From contig CM040088.1 in assembly GCA_022496805.1 (NCBI GenBank), positions 22,785,001 to 22,849,000 on the forward strand: 64,000 bases of DNA. The letters run 5' to 3'. The position numbers and the translations under genes are program-made. This DNA comes from Pohlia nutans (Eukaryota; Streptophyta; Bryopsida; Bryales; Mniaceae). Below the pieces are notes generated by a model. It had not been told where the DNA came from. It ran no database searches and saw only the letters and a list, made by a program, of their open reading frames with translations. Of this stretch, positions 11,548 through 21,731 are shown piece after piece (the first letter of the stretch is position 1; the number at the start of each line of letters is the position of its first letter).

Positions 11548-12945
11548 GGATTTCTTGGGAGTACGGGTGCTAGCTTTGGTTGCGCGTTTCTTGGGAAGCG
11601 GTGGGGATTTGGGGTTCCCGAAACCGGGGATCGGATTTCGTAAGATACGAGATCCTGACTCAAAACTATCGGGTATCTGATGTGCTATCGATTGAAGATG
11701 CAAGAGTTTCTGGACTTCGGTCTCTGAGATGGCTGTTCTCGGGTCAGGGTTCATAGTGAGGGTTTCTGGGGCTCGAAACACTAAGGGTGGTGAGTTCGGT
11801 TGGGATGGTAACTTAGGAAAAACTGTCTCTATGAATCGGCAATTCTCGAAACGAGCTTTGTGAACTACTCCTGTACTCGGTACTAAGTAGCGGATGATGC
11901 TTGGTGAGTCAAAACCAATGTACATCCCTTCTATTCTATGGGCGCTAATGGTGCGAATCTGAGGTTCAGGAGCGGGTATCCAGACTTGGCATCCAAATAC
12001 TCGCAAGTGACGGATGTTTGGGACTCTACCTGATACTAGCTCAAGGGAGGTCTGAGTGTTCAGAAGTGTGGGTCTAAGGCGTAAGAGAGTAGCGGCGTGG
12101 AGGACAGCATGTCCCCACATAGATGCGGGAAGATTGGCATGAAGTAGTAAAGGACCGGTAATAAGCTGAATTTTCTTTATAAAGGCTTCTGCTAGACCGT
12201 TTTGGGAATGTTCGTATGGGACGGCATACGTGAGCTCTATACCTGTAGCGGTGCAATAATCCTCAAAAGCATGGGATCTAAACTCTTTGGCATTGTCCAT
12301 GCGCAAAGTTTTGATGGGCTTATCGGGAAAATGGGCCCTAAACTTGATGAGCATAGCTAAGATCTTGGGAAATGCCATATTGCGGGTTGTAAGTAACGAT
12401 ACCTCTGCGTGGCTGCCAGATGCGTCTACGAGGACTAGGAAATATAGGAACTGACCTGCGGGAGGATTGATGGGGCCGCAGATGTCCCCGTGGAGACGCT
12501 GAAGTGGCTGAGGCAGTTCAGTTGGGAGTGTCCATCGGTATGGATGCTTCGCGTACTTCCCTTGAATGCAAGCTGTGCAGTCTGCAACCTTGTCTGCATC
12601 GCTGGTGCTCAATGTGTGTCCCGTGAGTGCTGGCAACATGCGGCGGAAGATGGTCGTGCCGGGGTGTCCAAGTCGCCGGTGCCATAGCTGAGCCTTGGGA
12701 AGTACCGTGAGGTTGCAAGAGCGGTCATTGGGCGCAGTGGCCGTAATCATCAACTCATAGAGTCCAGTAGTGCCCGCTTTCACCGTAGTGATTAATTGCG
12801 TTCCTTTGCGCAATTCTAGTGCCTCATCATCATCGCCTTCCCCAACTGTGGAAGCGTGGATCCCATTCGCTCTCAAATCCCGGTAGCTGATCAGACTCCG
12901 GGGGGCGCCAGGAGCAAACATTGCTCTTTCAAACCTGAGGGGGAA
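11548..12945 (-). CDS. Copia GAG-pre-integrase and integrase segment
   Basis: Open between the two TGA codons in the same frame as gag; the first ATG is at 12921. The zinc-binding region is WHRRLGHPG followed by CTACIQGK (an HHCC finger). The DDE core is visible as LHGDICGP, LRMDNAKEF and QNGLAEAF. A Pro/Glu-rich linker follows before the reverse transcriptase. Integrase inserts the cDNA into the genome. Because the segment lies in frame between two stops, it can be expressed only by readthrough of the first one or by internal initiation. Confidence 0.88.
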
Positions 12946-14268
12946 TCACCCGGGCAATACTATCGTTGCCCGGCCCTCCCGGAATTTAAAATTCCGGCTT
13001 CCGGCGATGGTGAGTATGTTGCACTCTTGCCAGGATCCGCGCATGCAAGTAGACTCAAAGAACTGGGGGTCCCTAAATATCGAGTGAGTAGACGCGCTAT
13101 CGAGGAGTACTAAGTCAGACCGTGGACTCTGCCTAGACATCTGGACCATGTAATTCTCGGGGTCAATGTCATTGAAAGAGGGTGCATCGAGAGTGTGCAC
13201 TTCTCTCTTCTCCTCTTTCAGTTTTTGGAGTTCTCGGTACATGTCCACGAAGTACTCAGGAGTGCGGCACTCGCGTGCATAATGGCCATGACGACCGCAT
13301 TTGTGGCACGCACCCCTGGTTGGACTAGACCTATCGGAGTGACTAGACTGACCTTGCGACTGATATGGTTTGTCATATCGTTCGTAAGGTTCGCGGCGGT
13401 CATGGGGATACCTGTGGTGATCACGACGATCGTTGGTGTAGCGATGGTCTTGACGGTGTGAGTTGTAACGATGGTCGTCGCGGCCGTAATAGGAGCGACT
13501 GTCTCGACCTCTGCCACGTCCTCGTCCGCCTCGGGGGTGACGCTTAGCTGCCTCCGTACTGTGAGTTTCGCGTGTCAGTGTAGGCTGCGCGGGAACAGGT
13601 GCAGGTGGCGGAGTTGGCGGTGTTGGTGCTTCGGTGACATGAATCTCCCGTGCCGGTCTTGCCTCCGCGTTCTTCAACAATATCTGCTGCTGCTTCTCGG
13701 CTAATAGGAGATATGACATTAGTTCCGAGTGATGTTTGAATTTCATATTGCGGTATTGCTGAGCAAGAATGGCAGTAGCAGGAGGGAAGGTGGAGAGAGT
13801 CTTATCGATTAATTCCGCATCCGTGACCTTGTCGCCGCAGAGTCGTAGTTGTGCTGAAATTCGAAGGAGTTCGGCGTTGAAGGCTTGAAAGTTCGGAAAA
13901 TCGAGGACACGGAGATTCGCCCAGTCGTTGCGAACTTGTGGGAGGAAGAGCGTTTCTTCATGCTTGAAGCGTGCCTGCAGCTGGGTCCAGAGCTTCGCAG
14001 GTTCATGTACTTGGATGTATTGATGGCGTAGCGATGCGTCCATGTGCCGGCGGATGATGAGTAAAGCCTGCCATTTCCGTGGCGATGGGAGTGTCCTTGC
14101 GGTTTCAGCATCCAGCGTTCCATCAAGTTCTTCTGCACACAAATAGGTAGAGACATCGTTGTTCCACTCCAAGAAATTGCTACCATCTGGTTCTAAAGCA
14201 TCGAACATGAGGGTTTGTGTGCGAGTTTCCTTGACGGAAGTAGCCATAACTATTGGGGTGGACGTCAT
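12946..14268 (-). CDS. Copia Gag with protease start, ended by an in-frame TGA
   Basis: 440 residues from the ATG at 14268. Residues 21-200 form the UBN2/retrotran_gag-like capsid region (FLEWNNDVSTYL, LWTQLQARF). Residues 245-300 are an Arg/Gly- and Arg/His/Asp-rich basic tract likely to bind RNA. The zinc knuckle CHKCGRHGHYAREC spans 321-334. The protease motif is LLDSASTHSIF at about 388-398, a known plant variant of the D-S-G-A-S motif. The frame stops at TGA (12946-12948) after the protease flap region, where related elements read on into the pre-integrase domain. Confidence 0.9.
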   Translation of the reverse strand: MTSTPIVMATSVKETRTQTLMFDALEPDGSNFLEWNNDVSTYLCAEELDGTLDAETARTLPSPRKWQALLIIRRHMDASLRHQYIQVHEPAKLWTQLQARFKHEETLFLPQVRNDWANLRVLDFPNFQAFNAELLRISAQLRLCGDKVTDAELIDKTLSTFPPATAILAQQYRNMKFKHHSELMSYLLLAEKQQQILLKNAEARPAREIHVTEAPTPPTPPPAPVPAQPTLTRETHSTEAAKRHPRGGRGRGRGRDSRSYYGRDDHRYNSHRQDHRYTNDRRDHHRYPHDRREPYERYDKPYQSQGQSSHSDRSSPTRGACHKCGRHGHYARECRTPEYFVDMYRELQKLKEEKREVHTLDAPSFNDIDPENYMVQMSRQSPRSDLVLLDSASTHSIFRDPQFFESTCMRGSWQECNILTIAGSRNFKFREGRATIVLPG

Positions 14269-14711
14269 CTAGAGCTAGGTGAGAGAGCATGAAGAAATCT
14301 GTTTTTATGTCTATCTACTGCGTCTAGAAATCACGGGGAAAAATCACGAGTATTCTAAGAAGAGCATGTAGAGAGATCGGAGAGGAAGGAAAATAAAACG
14401 AGGATGAAGAAATCGAGATAGGAAAATAAAACGAGATAGGAAAAATAAAATCGTGAAACAACAACGGGCTAATTGGGTATACTAACGATGAAGAGAAACC
14501 TGTAGTCAAAAACACAAGAGAGAGAGGAAAAAAAAATATCGAGGGATGGCTAATAATTGAAAAACAGACAGGGGAGGAGAGCCTCGGGAGTATCAAGAGC
14601 ATGCAGCAAGAAAGTAGCGGGAGCAATCATGCACTCATCTATCTCTAAGTTTTTAAAGGAGGAGAAAAGCAAAAAGAAAGTGAAGGAGAGCAAGAGCAAG
14701 TGCTACAAAAA

Positions 14712-15167
14712 GCTACAAAAAGCTATGGCAGAATAGCAAAACCAAAAGAGCTACAAAAAGCTATGGCAGAATAGCAAAACCAAAAGAGCTACAAAAAGCT
14801 ATGGCAGAATAGCAAAACCAAAAGAGCTACAAAAAGCTATGGCAGAATAGTAAAAGCAAGAGAGCTACAAAAAGCTATGGCAGAATAGCAAAACCAAAAG
14901 AGCTACAAAAAGCTATGGCAGAATAGCAAAACCAAAAGAGCTACAAAAAGCTATGGCAGAATAGCAAAACCAAAAGAGCTACAAAAAGCTATGGCAGAAT
15001 AGCAAAACCAAAAGAGCTACAAAAAGCTATGGCAGAATAGTAAAAGCAAGAGAGCTACAAAAAGCTATGGCAGAATAGCAAAACCAAAAGAGCTACAAAA
15101 AGCTATGGCAGAATAGCAAAACCAAAAGAGCTACAAAAAGCTATGGCAGAATAGTAAAAGCAAGAGC
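14712..15167. repeat. 12-copy 38-bp tandem repeat in the copia leader
   Basis: Units start at 14712 and recur every 38 bp to 15130. Each begins GCTACAAAAAGCTATGGCAG. Nine copies continue AATAGCAAAACC; copies 4, 9 and 12 carry AATAGTAAAAGC instead. Every unit contains GCTAT-ggcaga-ATAGC, a 5-bp stem with a 6-base loop (weakened in the three variants). The array lies between the primer site and gag, in the untranslated leader of the genomic RNA. A 25-base A tract follows it. Confidence 0.9.
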
Positions 15168-15259
15168 TCTAAAGAGCAACAAAAAAAAAAAAAAAAAAAA
15201 AAAAACTATATCAAAAGAGCAAGAGGAATAGCTACAAAGAGCTATGGTGGAAGAGCTAA

Positions 15260-15273
15260 CGGTGCTGATAACG
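15260..15273 (-). other. Primer-binding site
   Basis: Directly inside the 5' LTR the minus strand reads CGTTATCAGCACCG. This resembles the TATCAG-containing site by which many plant copia elements use initiator methionine tRNA. The match was judged by eye. Confidence 0.5.
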
Positions 15274-15646
15274 TGTTGAGTAGAAGGAAAAACAGAAATG
15301 CAAGAAGAAGTAAGGAGCCTTCACGGCCCTCGTTTATATACACTCCGTGGTAGGTAGAAACAAATAGAAGAGTGGTGGCGCAGTTAAGAGAGCTACCTCT
15401 TAACTGCCGGTTTAACTACCTGATGCGGTAGGTGGGATTATCCGCCCCTATCTTTATTCTAAGTTAACTGTGAGAGTATCCTAGTAGTGCACCCGGGAGT
15501 CTATCCTGATGGATGAGATATCCGGAAGCTTCCAAGGTCGCTTATCCTAACACTAAGTTAACTGTGAGAGTATCCTAGTAGTGCACCCGGGAGTCTATCC
15601 GGATGGATGAGGTATCCAGAAGCTTCCAAGGTCGCTTATCCTAACA
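15274..15646 (-). repeat. 5' LTR of the copia element
   Basis: 373 bp, apparently identical to 9328-9700, including the internal 94-bp duplication and the TATA motif (15333-15340). This LTR would promote transcription of the element. Confidence 0.93.
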
Positions 15647-15651
15647 CTGAT

Positions 15652-16053
15652 GCTCGGACATCGTCGCGTAATCACGCCCCGCCTTCTTCTCGTCAATTTT
15701 CACTGTGCCACGGTCATGCACCCCCAGCCTATGACCGTGGCTAACATGGATGCACGACTCTTCTTCTCGTTACTACATTCATTAGTCAGTGGATGAAGTA
15801 GGTGGGAGTTGGCGTCTTTTGGATGAATAATTTTGGTGCGACTGGATCTGATTGGCTTTGTTTACCCTGGCTGCCAATTATCATACTGTAACTTGGTGGC
15901 TGAATGATTGCCACGTGTTTGGTAGAGTTGGGTGGGCAATATCAACCAAAACAATTGGGTCCAAACAATTGCCTTCTCCTTGGGACCAATGCTGGGGAAA
16001 TACCGGCAGTTAGTGTAAAAATGATCCGGTTGATTTTTCAAGCCTCATACTAA
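15652..16053. promoter_or_regulatory. Displaced upstream region of the lipase gene
   Basis: This is the DNA that lay just upstream of the lipase leader before the retrotransposon landed; the CTGAT duplication marks the join. It holds a perfect 10-bp dyad, CCACGGTCAT (15708-15717) and ATGACCGTGG (15731-15740), separated by 13 bp. It is more GC-rich than the DNA further away. No gene was seen. Confidence 0.4.
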
Positions 16054-17789
16054 TTACCGAGAGGAATTTTTTAATTTTAGTATAAAATAGCTGCAATAGC
16101 AAAGATAGATCCAAGCTAGAGGAACGGTTGACTTTTTTAAAGACAGGATCCTGGCTACTTTTACTTGAATGTTTCCCGAATATTGCTTGGAACTTGAAAT
16201 ATGCAGGGTTCTACCATTGTCCTTCGAAGTGACAGGGTCCAAGTTTTTGGTTGAAAGCTTGTTGTGGAGAAGTGCGCACAAAAGTTGGGGCAAATACTCA
16301 CACTTTGACATCCAACCTTTTTGTTTCCAAATCCAGCCTTGCCAGAAATTTCTAAGTTTCAAAATCTCATCTCAAATGTGATTTGAAAATCGATTGTTTT
16401 AATTATAAAAGGATGGACCTATCACCAATAGTATTTGTGATGATTCATGATAGTGAACAAAATTCATCCAACAGCAATAAAAGATGTAATTTAAAGATCG
16501 TTTTGTTTAGGCTCAACATCCTTACTAGTAAGATTAAATTACTTTCATTTTTGAAGTACAAGTCTTGAACTTTGACATCACTTAGTTGGCTTAAACAAGG
16601 TTTGAAGAAAATATCCAAGATGTACATGGCTATTTGGAACATATGGAACAATAAAGCAAAATAATTAGTCTAAATTATATTTGATCTAATAATGTTGGTT
16701 TTATAATCAGATTGATGGTTTTGAAAGGACTTTACAAATGATAAAATTCGTTGTCCAACTATATAAAGCATACATTGGGATAGCTTGAAGTTGCTCTCTA
16801 TAGCCACTCATTCCAAAACTTGTACAGTCCCTGGCTATAAGTTTCCGTCACTCTTGTACTGTAGAGGCGGAAACATTACAAAATTCCAAATTTCAAAATG
16901 ACACTACAGGTGGTAAAATTATTCAAATCTAAAATCGTAAAGTGCATTGATGAGATAATTGAGCTTTCTTCAACAGTATGATAATAAATTTCAACTTTTT
17001 GAGATTTTTTGTATGAGATATGAAATAAACAAAAAAAATGGATTGAAAACTGAGCAACTTTTTATTTTAAACTTCAAATTTTGATATCTTAGTCAATAAT
17101 GCTTCAAAATGCATGTTCTTTTTTGCACGTGATTCTAAAAAGAATCTCCATTCTTTCTATAATGATTATTATATCTTTTAAGTAAAAAAATATGTTGCTA
17201 CATATGTTTGAATTCAGTAGGTCAAAAAAGGATTTTGATTTCAATTAGAAATTTTTTAAAGTTAAATATTTATTTGTCAAAACCATATGTATGTGTAGTG
17301 TATCTTGTGTTCCCCAACTTATCTAAATCTCACTCAAATACTCTAATTTTATCAATTTTCATGTCTATTTTTCATTTAGAAGGAAGTGACGAAAACTTAT
17401 GGCCGAGCACTTTACATTTGAGCATGCAAGCAAAGGGATTTTTACCCTCATTATCTTAAGCATTTTTTAAAATGGAACAATGAAGAATTTTTTCTTGTAG
17501 TACATCTCAAGAAGATTTCAAAGGATCTAATCACATCTTTGAACTACAAGTGGTTTCTGCTCAATAAGCATTTGAAGATCTAGCATTCTTCACTAAATAT
17601 CTATTATTTTTTGGTAATTGTGAACACAATAGAAAACCTCAAGTCTTGAGTTTGGTATCAGCTTGAAGTTGTTGCAATCTTATCTTTGAAATGAAACTAC
17701 ATCCAACTTCTAATTCTCAAAATTGTGCACACAATGAGTGGTTTTCAAAACTTGTGTGAATTGTAGTAGTGTAGTGATGAATGATTGCT
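16054..17789. other. AT-rich intergenic DNA
   Basis: Only short open frames, none with a recognisable domain. Segments resemble the interiors of MITEs elsewhere in the window, but without intact ends. Confidence 0.4.
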
Positions 17790-18378
17790 TTAACTCCAAA
17801 ATGCCTACAACGCTCTCTAGATTTGGAGAATTGCAAAGACGCATTATACAATGCGACTAAGAGGGATATCTTGAACTTGATGCATGAATAAAAGTTGTAC
17901 ATTTTGAATTTTAGATTCTATCCATATGGTTAGATTTGTGATTGCAATCACCAATATTTTTGCATAAAATTTGAAACGTAAAATTCAAAATTCTTTTGTG
18001 ATTCGATTACAAATAAGATGTTGATAATTTGTGGATAAAATTTGTTGTGATGGGTTGAAATGAAATACTCTAAGTTGGTAGTGATTTTTGGAGATTTTTT
18101 GGTTGCTTAATTTTATGAGTTGATTTTTTCAAGAGCACTTTTGAACTAAGATCTAAGAATTTTTTGGTGGAAATGTGTGGCATAAAATGAGGCACATGAT
18201 TTTCACAAATCATCCCCTTTCTAATAAGATCACACATGCATGAAGCTATTATGCCGTAGAATTTTGTTAGTAGTATTTTGTTGTATTTTTTTTACTTGCA
18301 AAAAGTGCATGATGGATGAGTAAACAAATTTCAATTTTGTACATCATGCCAAAAACGCCTGGTTAGGCAGTTAGGGAC
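17790..18378. mobile_element. Degenerate TTAA-type MITE (inverted copy)
   Basis: Reads as the reverse complement of the elements at 22766-23338 and 23987-24563. Shared segments include the ATATC-TTGAACTTGATG region, the GATTCTATCCATA stretch, CAAATCATCCCCTTTCT and ACACATGCATGAAGCT. The right terminus is decayed to GGTTAGGCAGTTAGGG and no TTAA remains. Confidence 0.5.
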
Positions 18379-18747
18379 CCACACTCAAAGGGGTTGTTCA
18401 TGTACCAATTATTTTCCTTCTACCACAAGAATGGAGATTGGACACCTAGTTTAAGAAGACAAGACCACCTTAAAAAAAAATGTTTCCATACAGGCGTTTA
18501 TGTTTATTTTATCATTCATCAAAAAAAATGTTTATAAGTCTTTGTTTAGACAAGTGTAAAACCTTCAATAATAACTTCCAATTTTAGCCCTAATAACATT
18601 TCTTCATTTTTCGAAATGTGCCTAACATTTTCTGCCTTCGAGACAAATATAAATCTACTATAATTTAATTTTTTTGATTTAAATGATTTTTAGAAATTTG
18701 TATTGAGGCCATAAATTAAATTTTGATGAATAGTTTGATGTTTTGGT

Positions 18748-19374
18748 TTAACCCTTTAACGTCCTGATTCAACACTAATTTTGATGATGTGTTATAAAAA
18801 GTTTCATGAATAACAAAAATGGAGTTGATGCACAAAGCTAAGTTGTAAATGTTAATGTGAAGATTACATATGTAAATTTGGATTTTTCATATTGTTCATT
18901 AAAAATTTGTAATTAAATTTTCAAGCTTTTCTTTTGAAATTCAATTAAAAATCCCAAATTAACAAAATAATAAATATAATAATTAAATTGTTATAATGAA
19001 ATTGGAATAACATGCACTACGAGATGGTATGATTTCCATTAGATAGATATGAACACCGGTCCTCTTTCGAGGCCGGCGTGAATAAAGTGTCTATTCGTCT
19101 TGACAATAAGCCAATGTCCACCGGACAAAGGAGATTTCTATTACTTGATTCTACTTATTTTGGAGAATCATGTTTAAGGTCTCACTTTTTGAACTAAGAA
19201 TGAAACTTGACATAAACAAATTCTGTTATTTAAAAAAACTCACGATATCTTATTTTGAAGATCTATACTGTACAAATGATAGTCAACTAGCACAAGAACC
19301 AAGAAAAATTGGGATGAATGAAAAATCGTACAAGACGTAGTCAAGAGAAAGGTTACAATCTGTTTGCCGTTCAT
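18748..19374. other. Intergenic DNA with a TTAACCC terminus and a partial dispersed repeat
   Basis: TTAACCCTTTAACGTCCTG at 18748 looks like one end of a TTAA-type MITE; its partner end was not found with confidence. About 19040-19135 holds a minus-strand copy of the GTGTCTATT/CTATC-tailed repeat (GGTCCTCTTTCGAGGCCGGC, then GTGTCTATTCGTC). No gene seen. Confidence 0.4.
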
Positions 19375-19380
19375 TATATG

Positions 19381-19637
19381 ACTCGGGGGGGTCACTACCT
19401 TATATCTAGTGTAACCACGTGCGATAAGAGGGTATTTAATTGGGGGCTATTACATAATGGAATATAATAGGAATATTCTGAGAATTTTCCAGAATATTCT
19501 AGAATTATTCTTGGATTGAATATAAAACACCCTATTTTACAAAAAAATATTTACAAATTTTACCTCTCTTGAATAAATAAGACCCTATATTTTATCGCAC
19601 GTAGTTTCTAAATGTAATAGGGGTGATCCCCCCGAGT
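19381..19637. mobile_element. Small DNA transposon with ACTCGGGGGG ends and TATATG duplication
   Basis: The left end, ACTCGGGGGGGTCAC, is matched by GTGATCCCCCCGAGT at the right end. TATATG flanks both sides (19375-19380 and 19638-19643). Subterminal TATCGCACGTAG and CGTGCGATAAG also pair. 257 bp, non-coding, so it would depend on a transposase elsewhere. Confidence 0.6.
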
Positions 19638-19674
19638 TATATGAACGCAGGCGCATCAAAAGGTTAAATGATTC

Positions 19675-20245
19675 TTAACCCCTAATGGATCAAGGCAGAT
19701 TTTCCAAGTTTGGTCAACTCAGTGTGGAATGAGTATTGATCCTCAATTTTTTGAGATTTTTTGTAGTGATTCTACTCTTTGTAACGAAGATGGGATGGTA
19801 ATTTGCGAACGTAGGTGATGTATAGATCAAAAGATACAATCATGCAAAGGTGAAAAATCTAATTGCACGCAACTCCTGAATTTTTCATACAATGAGTTGT
19901 GCATCTGAATTTTTGTACACAATGAGCTAACACCCCCATATATACAACTGCCAAATTCATTTTACCAAATTTGAGACTAAAATTTGTATTTTGGGCATTT
20001 TAAGAAAGTTTCAAACTTCGGGCAGTGGGCCAAAAAACAAAATGCAACCAACTTTGTAGCTTATAATCTTACTATTGAGGAACCTTGAACGGTTGAAAAT
20101 TTGTAGGTGCTAATAAATTCAAGTTGGTTGAATTGGTCAAAAAGGTTTGAGATCAAAAATTATTTACCTTTTTATGAGAAGCGGTACTTTTAGGCAGCTT
20201 TGGATTGTTTGGAGAGAAACATAGTTGTGGTCCTTTAGGGGTTAA
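19675..20245. mobile_element. TTAA-flanked MITE
   Basis: Starts TTAACCCCTAATGGATC and ends GGTCCTTTAGGGGTTAA. About 570 bp. Contains the LTR-unrelated phrases GAATTTTTGTACACAATGAG and ACCAAATTTGAGAC. Non-coding. Confidence 0.6.
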
Positions 20246-20398
20246 AATGTTTTATTGTAGCCATAAATTCAATGTTGATGAATAGTTTGGTGTGTCATTT
20301 GGAGCAATTAGCACGGTGTCACCACTTGTCTCAGGAAGGTGGGTAGGGGCCGGTTGGTTGGTACAATTTTCCTGCCTGTGATAAACTCACTAGCAACA

Positions 20399-20521
20399 CC
20401 AAGTCATGTATATCACATTAACGCTTAGACGGACTCAACGGGAATCGAACCCGGACCGTAAAATTGTAACACAAACGTCCTTCTCCAACCAACCTAGGAA
20501 ACATGACTTGGCGACCACCAA
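20399..20521 (-). repeat. tRNA-derived SINE-like head
   Basis: On the minus strand a good RNA polymerase III B box, GGTTCGATTCC, follows an A-box-like TAGGTTGGTTGGAGA at normal tRNA spacing. The unit is bracketed by an 11-bp inverted repeat, CCAAGTCATGT (20399-20409) and ACATGACTTGG (20511-20521). It cannot be folded by eye into a full tRNA, so a SINE head or tRNA-like repeat is more likely than a tRNA gene. Confidence 0.5.
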
Positions 20522-20607
20522 CAAAATAAACCTCAAATTATACCATTATAATTGATGTAAATAATTGTTAGTGGTTACTGTCAGCTACTTTTACTAGTTT
20601 CTGGTCA

Positions 20608-20745
20608 CTAAAGTGTCTATTCTCGGAAGGGGAGAGTAGTCTTGTACCAATGTTCCTTTGGGTGGGCATTGGCTCATTGTCAAGACGAACAGACACTTTA
20701 TTCACGCCGGCCTCGCAAGAGGACCGGAGTTTCTATCTATCTGTG
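20608..20745 (+). repeat. Dispersed repeat with CTATC tail
   Basis: About 140 bp: AAAGTGTCTATTCTCGGAAG, a GGAGAGTAGT segment, GACACTTTATTCACGCCGGC, then GAGGACCGGAGTTTC and a short CTATCTATC tail. Other copies lie at 19040-19135 (minus), 21298-21442, 25420-25550 (diverged), about 48966-49020 (minus, partial) and 61888-62205 (interrupted). Confidence 0.6.
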
Positions 20746-21006
20746 TCATTTGGATAACACACTTCTCATTTCATAATCTAATCATAATGTCACCTCCCAT
20801 TTTATTTTTATTTATTTTTATATTCGGGGGTACAAACATTTATAATCATTCTTTGAATATGAAAATATGGTACTTTCTCCAATGACATTTTTTAATACAT
20901 TTTCATATATGATGTTGATATGTACTAAATAGCTATTTTAAAAAAAGAAAATGCCAAGCCACTAGTAAACCATCTACTAGGTCTAAGTAAGAACCACATA
21001 ACATTC

Positions 21007-21731
21007 TTAACCCTTGAGCGTCCACACAATAGTTACCCAGTCAAACCTCATCAACTCCTCTCATTTTTAAATATATATATTACTTTTTTGGAATTTTTTC
21101 ATATAAGTTATTGTGGAATCAATTTACCCTGATTTTTTCATAATCATGTAAATAAAAATGAATTTTATGAGATTTTTCAAAGTTATTTTCTTCTATAAAT
21201 CATAGTAATTATAATATGCTTAAAATAGTATTAATCTTTTAGGGAAAACGTAAACAATAGTGATGAAAAACAAGATGTAGGTGAATTGCTTACTTGTTAC
21301 TAAAGTGTCCATTCCCGGAAGGGGAGAGTAGTTTGTCCCAATGACCCTTTGTCCGGTGGCCACTGGGTCATTGACATTACGAACGGACACTTTATTCATG
21401 CCGGCCTCAAAAGAGGACCGGAGTTTCTATCTATCATCTATCTATCTAGGTGGCTTGCATTTTGAACTTACATAAAAAGAAATTCAACATAAAAACGTGT
21501 TTAGTAGTGTATAATGGAATTTTAGGGTTTTGAGCTTTAAAGTGCTATAAAAAAACGCAATTTTAACAATTTTAAAGAAAGGTAAATTGAACTAAAAAGT
21601 AGAAGATAGCCCCCACACTTTCTTAGTTGGGACCATTTTCATTTGAAATTAGAATCTAGGTGAAAATCAACGCTTGATTGAAAAATGACCAAAGATGGCC
21701 ACATTGGGCTCCTCGCAGGCTTAGGGGTTAA
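21007..21731. mobile_element. TTAA-flanked MITE carrying a nested repeat
   Basis: Starts TTAACCCTTGAGCGTCC and ends GCTTAGGGGTTAA. It matches 38527-39069 and 52520-53054 (each about 540 bp) but is longer, because the CTATC-tailed repeat at 21298-21442 has inserted into it. Non-coding. Confidence 0.7.
21298..21442 (+). repeat. CTATC-tailed repeat nested in a MITE
   Basis: A full copy of the repeat at 20608-20745, beginning near ACTAAAGTGTCCATTCCCGG and ending in CTATCTATCATCTATCTATC. TAGGTG occurs on both sides of the interruption, consistent with a short target duplication. Confidence 0.55.

Larger units (their letters stand above)
9328..15646 (-). mobile_element. Ty1/copia LTR retrotransposon, full length
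   Basis: Two 373-bp LTRs (9328-9700 and 15274-15646) start TG, end CA and look identical base for base. The 5-bp CTGAT is duplicated outside them (9323-9327 and 15647-15651). The internal region is read on the minus strand in the order leader with repeats, gag with CCHC knuckle, protease, integrase, reverse transcriptase, RNase H. Integrase before reverse transcriptase defines copia. One frame runs from 14268 to 9793 and is interrupted by two TGA codons (12946-12948 and 11545-11547). Identical LTRs and an intact target duplication indicate a very recent insertion. Confidence 0.95.

Noticed and set aside
14712..15167. Regular 38-bp repeats resembling a CRISPR array
   Set aside because: The repeats are contiguous with no spacers and lie inside the leader of a plant copia element.
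20399..20521. A genuine tRNA gene
   Set aside because: The A and B boxes are convincing, but a full cloverleaf with paired acceptor stem could not be formed by eye, and relatives are dispersed as repeats.
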